From Thermoleophilia bacterium (GTDB lineage: Bacteria > Actinomycetota > Thermoleophilia > Gaiellales > Gaiellaceae), in the NCBI GenBank assembly GCA_025934995.1, contig JAICWC010000009.1, forward strand, positions 1 to 47,665: a DNA stretch of 47,665 bases. The letters are read 5' to 3'. The notes under the pieces were generated by a model that saw only the letters and a program-made list of their open reading frames with translations, searched no databases and was not told where the DNA came from. This document shows positions 41,663 through 47,665 of the stretch, piece after piece. Numbering within the stretch: the first letter of the stretch is position 1; the number at the start of each line of letters is the position of its first letter. Both the position numbers and the translations under genes were made by a program.

Positions 41663-42124
41663 ATGATCGAGGAAGGCTCTCCCGCACCCGACTTCGAGCT
41701 GACGAGCGATTCCGGCGAGACGGTGAAGTTGTCGTCCCTGCGCGGCAAGCCGGTCGTTCTGTACTTCTACCCGAAGGACGACACCCCTGGCTGTACAACC
41801 CAAGCGTGCGGGATCCGCGACTCGTACGGCGAATTCGAGCAGGCGGGCGCCGTCGTGCTCGGCGTCTCGCCCGACGACGAGAAGTCCCACGTCAAGTTCC
41901 GCAAGAAGCACGAGCTGCCGTTCACGCTGCTCGCCGACACCGAGCACGAGGTCGCCGAACGGTACGGCGTCTGGGGCGAGAAGAAGTTCATGGGTAGGAC
42001 GTACATGGGCGTCAAGCGGTGGACGTTCGTGATCGCCGAAGACGGGACGGTCAAGAAGGTGTTCCCCGACGTGAAGCCGGCCGAGCACGCGGACAACGTG
42101 CTCGCCGTCCTCCGCGACGCGTAA
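41663..42124 (+). CDS. bcp: Thioredoxin-dependent peroxiredoxin (bacterioferritin comigratory protein type)
   Basis: A 153-aa PrxQ/BCP-type thiol peroxidase that reduces peroxides. It begins GSPAPDFELTSDSGETVKLSSLRGKPVVLYFYP and carries the peroxidatic Cys in DDTPGCTTQACG (C44), with the resolving Cys five residues on (C49), the 2-Cys PrxQ arrangement. Electron donor would be thioredoxin. Both positions are ordinary Cys codons, in contrast to the two TGA-containing genes above. Confidence 0.95.
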   Translation: MIEEGSPAPDFELTSDSGETVKLSSLRGKPVVLYFYPKDDTPGCTTQACGIRDSYGEFEQAGAVVLGVSPDDEKSHVKFRKKHELPFTLLADTEHEVAERYGVWGEKKFMGRTYMGVKRWTFVIAEDGTVKKVFPDVKPAEHADNVLAVLRDA

Positions 42125-42201
42125 TCCCCCGACCGGGTGACGCCCAGCCACGGGCGCGAACGCGAGGATCGAGGGGCAGCGTCGCTCGATCGCCTCTCCC
42201 G

Positions 42202-42393
42202 ATGCAGTTGCTCGTCCACGACTCGGCGTACACCGACCGCCTCGCCGCGTTCCTGCGGAGCGTCGGCCAGCGGCCCGTCGTGGCTGGACCGCAGTCGGTC
42301 GAGGTCGGCGAGACCGAGCCGGCCGAGATCGAGGTGTACCTGCGTGTGTGGCGCGTCCTCTACCCGGACGCGGCCGTCTCCCTGCAGCCGTAG
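42202..42393 (+). CDS. Small hypothetical protein
   Basis: A 63-aa product (MQLLVHDSAYTDRLAAFLRSVGQRPVV...EIEVYLRVWRVLYPDAAVSLQP). The balanced composition and the helix-strand pattern (a DRLAAFLRS helix, then VVAGPQSVEV and EIEVYLRVW strands) are protein-like. It resembles small uncharacterised actinobacterial proteins, but I name no family. Separated from bcp by 77 nt; no strong ribosome-binding site. Confidence 0.6.
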   Translation: MQLLVHDSAYTDRLAAFLRSVGQRPVVAGPQSVEVGETEPAEIEVYLRVWRVLYPDAAVSLQP

Positions 42394-42668
42394 GTCGCGT
42401 CAGGCGGTCACTACCAAGAACGTTGGGTGCCGCCCTTGGAGACGGTGATCCGGCAGAGGCCGGGGCGCCCCTGAACGACGACGTGCGCCAGCTGGCCTCT
42501 TGGGACGGGCGACTTGACCTTGAAGTTGAGGTAACGGGACTGGCTTGTGCTCGATCCTGCCGCGACGCCGGCCGGTACGGCTACGGCGCCGGCATCGCCG
42601 CCACCAACGGAAGCAATCTGCGATCCATGGCCTGCCTCCGCTCTTTTTCGCCCGTACGTAACGCTGAG
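42394..42668 (-). pseudogene. Possible remnant of a secreted-protein C-terminus
   Basis: No intact gene. On the minus strand, from about 42600 down to a TAG at 42411, a frame reads ...RYLNFKVKSPVPRGQLAHVVVQGRPGLCRITVSKGG, resembling a beta-sandwich C-terminal repeat of secreted actinobacterial proteins. It has no start codon; upstream it runs into tRNA-Leu. It could be a decayed fragment or chance. Confidence 0.35.
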
Positions 42669-42752
42669 TGCGGATGAGAGGACTTGAACCTCCACGCCCT
42701 TACGGGCACACGGACCTGAACCGTGCGCGTCTACCAATTCCGCCACATCCGC
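42669..42752 (-). tRNA. tRNA-Leu (anticodon CAG)
   Basis: Minus strand, class II tRNA: acceptor GCGGATG / CATCCGC, D arm with GGTAGACGC, anticodon loop TTCAGGT (CAG), long variable arm TGCCCGTAAGGGCGT, T arm GAGG-TTCAAGT-CCTC, discriminator A. CCA not encoded. Confidence 0.96.
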
Positions 42753-42881
42753 GCGGTCGGCCATTGTAGCCCGGGCGAGACGGAGCACAACATCGGGGAC
42801 GGCGCGGCGTCACACGTGGAACGAGTGATCGTCTCGACTCTCGCCACCCCCGGTCGCGAAACCGGCAGGAAGGCAGCTACT

Positions 42882-45350
42882 TTGTCTGCTCTGCGCCGGG
42901 TCGTCCTGCTCCTGTTCATAGCCCTGGGGTCGCTCGTTCTGCTGACGACGGCCGGCGCCGGTGCGTCCGCGCACGGGACGAGCGATCTGGTCGAGGTCGT
43001 TGTCACCCTGCCCCAGCCGCCGCTCGCCGAGGCGATCAAGCAGGATCGCGCGCTCGCGAGCGCGGCAACGACCCACCGCAAGCTCAACCTGCGCGCCGCC
43101 GCGAGCGTCGACTACCTGCGCGGCCTGGCGAGCGCGCAGCGTTCGCTCGCAGCGCGTATTCAGACCGCGATCCCCGCCGCGCGCGTCCGCTGGCACTACC
43201 AGGTGACGCTGAACGGGATGGCCGTCGTCGTGCCGCGCGGGCAGCTCGGCGCGCTCTCGCGCATCCGCGGTGTCACCGTTTGGCCGAGTGTCCGGTACCA
43301 CGAGCTGCTCGACAAGACACCGCAGCTGATCGGCGCGACACAGGTCTGGGGGCCGACCCTCTCGACCGCGGGCGAGGGGATGAAGATCGGAATCATCGAC
43401 GACGGCGTCGACCAGGCCCATCCGTTCTTCAACCCGGCCGGCTTCACGTACCCCGCCGGCTTCCCGAAGGGCGACACGGCATACACCACGCCGAAGGTGA
43501 TCGTCGCGCGCGCGTTCTCGCCCGCTTCGAACACGTGGAAGTACGCGAAGACGCCGTTCGACCCCGTGAACTCCGACCACGCGACGCACGTCGCCGGTAT
43601 CGCAGCCGGTGATCACGACACGACCGCGACCTTCAACGGGCAGAAGCTGACGGTCTCCGGAATCGCACCCGACGCGTACATCGGCAACTACAAGGTGCTG
43701 ACCATTCCGACCACCGACTTCGGGCTCGACGGCAACTCGCCCGAGATCGCGGCCGGCATCGAGCAGGCCGTCAAGGACGGCATGGACGTGATCAACCTCT
43801 CGCTCGGCGAGCCGGAGGTCGAGCCCACACGCGACATCGTCGTGCAGGCGATCGACGCCGCCGCCGACGCGGGCGTCGTACCGGTGATCGCAGCCGGCAA
43901 CTCGTTCGCCGAGGCCGGACGCGGCGGCATCGGCTCGCCCGGGAACGCGCCCGAGGCGATTACGGTCGCGGCGGCGAGTGAAGGCGGCACGGGCCAGCCG
44001 GCGGACGTCATCGCGGACTTCTCCGACAGCGCGCCGACGCCGATCTCGCTGCAGTTCAAACCGGACGTGACGGCGCCCGGCGAAGGAGTGCTCTCCTCGA
44101 TCCCGCCGAACGACTGGGACCGCTGGGACGGGACGAGCATGGCGTCGCCGCACGTGGCCGGAGCGGCGGCGCTGCTCAAGCAGCGCCATCCAACCTGGAC
44201 GGTGCAGCAGATCAAGTCCGCGCTCGCGACGACGGGCGATCCGGTGAGAAACGCAGGCACGCTCGGCGAGGTGCAGGCCACCCGTGAGGGCGGCGGCCGC
44301 ATCGACGTCCTACGCGCCGACAACCCGTTGATCTTCGTCGCGCCGACGAGCCTCTCGTTCGGCCTCGTGCAGCACGGCGCGACGGCGACGCAGACGATCA
44401 CCGAAACGGACGCGGGCGGCGGCACGACCGGCTGGATCCCGGCCGTTGCCGCGCAGTCGACGGTGAAGGGTGCAGTTCTGACCGCCGCTGCGGCGAGTGC
44501 GAGCTCCGTCGCCGTCACGCTGACAGTTGCGCCCGATGCCGCGGAGGGCGACGGCATCGGCTTCATCACGCTCACGCGCGGTGCGGACGTGCGCCGCATC
44601 CCGTACTGGTTCCACGTGGAGGTCCCGCTCCTCGGCACGGAGCCGCACCGGACGCTCGTCAAGCCCGGCGTGTACGGCGGCGACACCGCCGGGAAGAAGG
44701 CGCTCGTCTCGACGTACCGCTATCCCGAGCAGGGCCTCGGCAGCGTGCCGGTGAACCTGACCGGGCCCGAGCAGGTCTTCCGCTTCGTGCTGAGGCGCCG
44801 CGTCGCGAACTTCGGCGTCGCAGTCGTCTCGCATGCGAAGGGTGTCAGCGTCGCGCCGCGCCTCGTCGTAGCGGGCGACGAGAACCGCCTCGTCGGTTTC
44901 TCCGCGCTCCCGGTCGACATCAACCCGTACCGCCAGTTCGGCCGCACCGTGCCGTCTGTCGGGGCCGTCCTGCCCAAGCTCGGCGCGTACGACGTCGTCT
45001 TCGACACGCCCGCCGGCGGGAAGCCGGGTGCGTTCACCTTCCGATTCTGGATCAACGACACGACGCCGCCGAACGTCAGGGTGCTGAAGCAGCTTCCGGG
45101 GACGATTCGCCTCGGGGTCGGCGACGCGGGTGCCGGCGTCGACCTCGGCTCGATCGCGCTGACCGTCGACGGGCGGATCGGCTACGACTACTCGTTCAGG
45201 CGCGGCGTCCTGACGATCAAAGACGTCAGGCCCGGCTCGCACAGGCTCTCGCTCACGGTCGCCGACTTCGAAGAGCCGAAGAACATGGAAGACGTCGGCC
45301 CCGTCCTCCCGAACACGCGCCACTTCAGGGCGCGCGTGTCGGTTCCCTAG
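42882..45350 (+). CDS. Secreted subtilisin-like serine protease (S8) with C-terminal extension
   Basis: An 822-aa extracellular protease. From a TTG start with AGGAAGG about 9 nt upstream, it has a signal peptide (LRRVVLLLFIALGSLVLLTTAGAGASA), an I9-type propeptide (to about 140) with a gap, then the S8 catalytic domain: IGIIDDGVD (D173), SDHATHVAGI (H233) and DGTSMASPHVAG (S418). A long C-terminal region of beta-type domains with DTTPPNVRVL follows. It degrades protein outside the cell. The track's 875-aa version would start in the tRNA-Leu antisense. GTGs at 42816 and 42825 are alternative starts. Confidence 0.9.
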   Translation: MSALRRVVLLLFIALGSLVLLTTAGAGASAHGTSDLVEVVVTLPQPPLAEAIKQDRALASAATTHRKLNLRAAASVDYLRGLASAQRSLAARIQTAIPAARVRWHYQVTLNGMAVVVPRGQLGALSRIRGVTVWPSVRYHELLDKTPQLIGATQVWGPTLSTAGEGMKIGIIDDGVDQAHPFFNPAGFTYPAGFPKGDTAYTTPKVIVARAFSPASNTWKYAKTPFDPVNSDHATHVAGIAAGDHDTTATFNGQKLTVSGIAPDAYIGNYKVLTIPTTDFGLDGNSPEIAAGIEQAVKDGMDVINLSLGEPEVEPTRDIVVQAIDAAADAGVVPVIAAGNSFAEAGRGGIGSPGNAPEAITVAAASEGGTGQPADVIADFSDSAPTPISLQFKPDVTAPGEGVLSSIPPNDWDRWDGTSMASPHVAGAAALLKQRHPTWTVQQIKSALATTGDPVRNAGTLGEVQATREGGGRIDVLRADNPLIFVAPTSLSFGLVQHGATATQTITETDAGGGTTGWIPAVAAQSTVKGAVLTAAAASASSVAVTLTVAPDAAEGDGIGFITLTRGADVRRIPYWFHVEVPLLGTEPHRTLVKPGVYGGDTAGKKALVSTYRYPEQGLGSVPVNLTGPEQVFRFVLRRRVANFGVAVVSHAKGVSVAPRLVVAGDENRLVGFSALPVDINPYRQFGRTVPSVGAVLPKLGAYDVVFDTPAGGKPGAFTFRFWINDTTPPNVRVLKQLPGTIRLGVGDAGAGVDLGSIALTVDGRIGYDYSFRRGVLTIKDVRPGSHRLSLTVADFEEPKNMEDVGPVLPNTRHFRARVSVP

Positions 45351-45356
45351 GCGACG

Positions 45357-45602
45357 CTAGCGGCGCCGGTCGCTGTCTTCGATCGTCGGCAGGTTCGCCA
45401 GGTCGCGCTCGACGCTCGCCGCGAAGTCGTCCTGGTCCGGGTTTTGGACGACCCGGAATGACGCCTTCCGGCGGTCGCGCTGGCGGCGGCGGCGCGCCTC
45501 GGCGGAGACACGCGAGCCAAGGCGGCCTTGAAGCCGCGGCCACTCAGCGGCGGCGACGACGGCGATCGCCGCGGCGAGCAGGGCGATGTACAGCCAGCTC
45601 AC
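45357..45602 (-). CDS. Small single-pass membrane protein
   Basis: An 81-aa protein: N-terminal membrane helix (WLYIALLAAAIAVVAAAEW), a very basic segment (EARRRRQRDRRKASFR) and an acidic C-terminus (VERDLANLPTIEDSDRRR). The basic segment would face the cytoplasm after an N-out helix. No family recognised. It is convergent with the protease gene (6 nt apart). Confidence 0.7.
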   Translation of the reverse strand: MSWLYIALLAAAIAVVAAAEWPRLQGRLGSRVSAEARRRRQRDRRKASFRVVQNPDQDDFAASVERDLANLPTIEDSDRRR

Positions 45603-45646
45603 GGCTCGATCTTATCCGAGGGACGAATCGTGCCGATAGAGCGGAA

Positions 45647-45811
45647 ATGCACGCGCCGCTCGTCCTCTGCCTCGTGCTCTTCTGGGCGACGCTGATGCGC
45701 GCCCTCTTCGTCAAGGCCGACCTCCTCCCCGCCACGTGCGCGCGCTGCGGGCTCCGCCTCGAGCGGCGCGCGCTCGGCGACCCGGTCTGCGCCTGCGCCG
45801 ACGAGCGCTAG
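45647..45811 (+). CDS. Tiny membrane protein with CxxC motif (54 aa)
   Basis: An N-terminal hydrophobic helix (LVLCLVLFWATLMRALFV) followed by TCARCGLRLERRALGDPVCAC, which has two Cys pairs (CARC, CAC) typical of a small zinc knuckle. The ATG is 44 nt from the divergent 81-aa membrane protein. It ends in the 4-nt overlap region with the next convergent gene. No family recognised. Confidence 0.6.
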   Translation: MHAPLVLCLVLFWATLMRALFVKADLLPATCARCGLRLERRALGDPVCACADER

Positions 45812-46089
45812 AAACCCGGGATCCCCCGGATCGCGAGGAAGACGGTCGCGGCCACCATCACGGCGACCGACCCGATGCCGAGCGCCAGCTGACGCCCGCG
45901 GGACGGCGCCACCCGCTTCGCATGCCGCATGACGTAGAGCCTCAGGCGGCGCGCCCACTCGAATTCGAGCGACAACAGGCCCAGTCCCGCGAGAACGAGC
46001 GGGATCCCGGGCCCGGGCAGCACCATCAGCGCGCCACCCGCCGCGAGCAGCGCGAAGCCGCCCACGACGACCAGGACGCGCCGGATCAC
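45808..46089 (-). CDS. Small PGPGW-type transmembrane protein
   Basis: A 93-aa protein with helix 1 (VLVVVGGFALLAAGGALMVLPGPGIPLVLAGLGLLSLEF), including the PGPG turn of the PGPGW transmembrane family, then WARRLRLYVMRHAKR and a second helix (LALGIGSVAVMVAATVFLAIRG). Function unknown. The GTG overlaps the M32 carboxypeptidase stop as GTGA. Confidence 0.8.
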   Translation of the reverse strand: MIRRVLVVVGGFALLAAGGALMVLPGPGIPLVLAGLGLLSLEFEWARRLRLYVMRHAKRVAPSRGRQLALGIGSVAVMVAATVFLAIRGIPGF

Positions 46090-47594
46090 GCGACCGCAGC
46101 GCCGACGACGTCTGTGAGCTTGCGCTGCAGGTAGCGGACGTAGGGCTCGGGATCCATCTGCCCGCCGGCCGCGCGATCGAGGAGATCCTGTGGAGTGAAG
46201 GTCCGGCCCCAGCGATACACGTTGTCGGTCAACCACTCGCGCAGCACGCCGAACTCGCCGCGCTCGAACTGCTCGTCGAGCGGGCCGACCTCCGACTCGA
46301 TCCGCTCCCAGAGCTGAACCGAGACGACGTTGCCGAGCGCGTAGGTCGGGAAGTAGCCGAACGTCAGATCGGACCAGTGCGCATCCTGAAGCGCGCCGCT
46401 CGTCACGTCCTGGGGCTGCAGCCCGAGGTACTCACGCATCTTCTCGTTGAACGCGTTGGGCAAGTCGCGCAGATCGAGGTCGCCGCTCAACATCGCGCGC
46501 TCGAGCTCGAAGCGAAGGATGATGTGCAGCGAGTAGGTGACCTCGTCGGCGTCGACGCGGCGCATCGTCGGCTCGACCCTGTTGAGCGCGCGATGGAACG
46601 TCTCGATCGAGACGTCCGCGAAGTGGTCGGGGAACTCGTCCTGCAACCTCGGATAGAAGAACCGCCATGTCGAGAGGTTTCGGCCGACGAGGTTCTCCCA
46701 GAGGCGGCTCTGCGACTCGTGGAACGCCGACGACACGCCCTCGGCCAGCGGCGTGCGCGCGAAGCGCGGATCGACGTTGCGCTCGTAGACGCCGTGGCCG
46801 AACTCGTGCAGGCACGAGAGCACCCCGTGCAGCGAGTCCTCGTGGAAGTTCGTGGTCAAGCGGATGTCCGACGGCGAGAAGCACGTCATAAACGGGTGCA
46901 CGGTCTTGTCGAGCCGCCAGGCTGCGCGGTCCATCCCCCATCGCTCCAGCACGTGCAGCGAGAACCGCCGCTGCGCGTCGCGTGGGAAGTGTCCGTGCAA
47001 GGAGGAGTCGTCGACTGCGCCGCCCTCCGCGAACGTGCGGATCATCGGCACGAGCGCCTCCTTCAGGCGGTCGAAGATCGGCTCGACCTCCACCGTCTTC
47101 ATCCCGGGCTCGTAGATGTCGAGCAGCGGGTCGTAGGGGTCGTCGTACGGCGCGAAGCACTCGACGTACTGGCGGCGCAGCTCGAGGCCCTTCTCGAGAT
47201 AGGGCAGGAGATGGTTGAAATCCTGGCGCTCGCGTGCCTGCAGCCACGCGCGATAGCCCTGTGAGGAGAGCCGGCTCAGGTCGGCGCGGAGGTCGGATGG
47301 GACGCGCACCGCTTTCTCGTAGTCGGAGCGCGACACGCGAACGACGCTTGCCTCGAACGATTCGAAGGCGTGCTCCTCCTCGAAGGGCCGAAGCTCTTCG
47401 AGCAGCTCGCCGAGGGCGGGATCGGTCTGGAGCTCGTGCGCGATCCGCGCGATCGTCGCGCGTTGTTCTGCGCGCGCTTCCGCGCCGAGCGGGGGCATCT
47501 TCGTTTCCTCGTCCCAGCCGAGGACCTGCCCCGTTTTTTCGACGTCCTGCAGCTCTCCGAGCCGCCGCAGGAGCTCCTCGAAGTGGCCGCTCAC
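46086..47594 (-). CDS. M32 family metallocarboxypeptidase (Taq type)
   Basis: A zinc-dependent carboxypeptidase removing C-terminal residues from peptides in the cytoplasm; 502 aa from the GTG of MSGHFEELLRRL (510 aa from an upstream start). The metal site HEFGH is at 263-267 (SCLHEFGHGVYERN), preceded by the family motif HPFMTCFSPSDIRLTTNFHEDSL and followed by GVSSAFHESQSRLWENLVGR with the third ligand Glu. Typical M32 length. The start is close to the right window edge; neither candidate start has a strong ribosome-binding site. Confidence 0.93.
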   Translation of the reverse strand: MSGHFEELLRRLGELQDVEKTGQVLGWDEETKMPPLGAEARAEQRATIARIAHELQTDPALGELLEELRPFEEEHAFESFEASVVRVSRSDYEKAVRVPSDLRADLSRLSSQGYRAWLQARERQDFNHLLPYLEKGLELRRQYVECFAPYDDPYDPLLDIYEPGMKTVEVEPIFDRLKEALVPMIRTFAEGGAVDDSSLHGHFPRDAQRRFSLHVLERWGMDRAAWRLDKTVHPFMTCFSPSDIRLTTNFHEDSLHGVLSCLHEFGHGVYERNVDPRFARTPLAEGVSSAFHESQSRLWENLVGRNLSTWRFFYPRLQDEFPDHFADVSIETFHRALNRVEPTMRRVDADEVTYSLHIILRFELERAMLSGDLDLRDLPNAFNEKMREYLGLQPQDVTSGALQDAHWSDLTFGYFPTYALGNVVSVQLWERIESEVGPLDEQFERGEFGVLREWLTDNVYRWGRTFTPQDLLDRAAGGQMDPEPYVRYLQRKLTDVVGAAVA

Positions 47595-47665
47595 GCGCCG
47601 GAGGGTACCGCGAACCACGTCGCGCGGCCCCAGGCGAGGGGAGTTTTCCCTCGAAAGAGGGCCGT

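Noticed and set aside
42411-42788. 125-aa ORF starting MLRLARATMADRADVAELVDAHGSG
   Set aside because: Its N-terminus is translation of tRNA-Leu; only the C-terminal fragment is of any interest.

Overview
The window is high-GC, gene-dense actinobacterial chromosome. WhiA, PyrR-type control, TTG/GTG starts, 4-nt start/stop overlaps, a coproheme-decarboxylase-type HemQ and a TTGACA/TATCAT promoter carrying Bacillus/actinobacterial-type LexA boxes all point to Actinomycetota. The deviant ArgRS and gene style suggest Thermoleophilia (Gaiellales/Solirubrobacterales-like), but that placement is an inference. I see no transposase, phage, CRISPR or rRNA; this is core chromosome with three tRNAs.

Layout. 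1-4.7 kb: pyrimidine operon pyrR-pyrB-pyrC-carA-carB on the minus strand, with a PyrR-binding-loop hairpin that pairs with the pyrR ribosome-binding site. 4.7-9.7 kb: a MerB-like organomercurial lyase whose reading frame holds an in-frame TGA at the catalytic-Cys position followed by a hairpin with a GGUC loop (candidate selenoprotein), then an M29 aminopeptidase, a methyltransferase, an Erm/KsgA-like rRNA methylase, a DUF2007-like protein, RNase Z and a SnoaL-like protein. 9.7-12.1 kb: a LysM membrane protein under twin LexA boxes (SOS division-inhibitor candidate), a phosphodiesterase and a secreted TIM-barrel protein. 12.1-14.2 kb: a DgcN-DgcA pair (probable D-glutamate catabolism). 14.2-18.6 kb: tRNA-Arg, an NTF2/SnoaL-like gene with a second in-frame TGA plus hairpin, an ABM-like protein, an MFS permease, CorA, a HIT protein, an RDD protein and tRNA-Gly.

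18.7-32.7 kb is rich in central carbon metabolism: fba, glpX and the gap-pgk-tpiA-gpmI operon (followed by an ECF-type sigma factor), with argS, an RCK-type channel with an abnormal filter, a phosphoesterase/lipoprotein/pseudokinase operon, and ogt-whiA. 32.7-42.4 kb: pruA, an MFS permease with a tiny downstream gene, uvrC, a second secreted TIM-barrel protein, chdC/hemQ, a TauE-like permease, DUF892, two membrane proteins and bcp. 42.7-47.6 kb: tRNA-Leu, a secreted subtilase, three small membrane proteins and an M32 carboxypeptidase.

The most interesting signal is the pair of genes (4743-5378 minus; 14299-14682 plus) where one TGA interrupts an otherwise intact family protein, and in each case a hairpin sits at bacterial SECIS spacing. 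This suggests selenocysteine use in a MerB-like enzyme and in an NTF2-fold protein. The Sec machinery (selA, selB, selC, selD) is not in this window, so the claim rests on sequence features alone.
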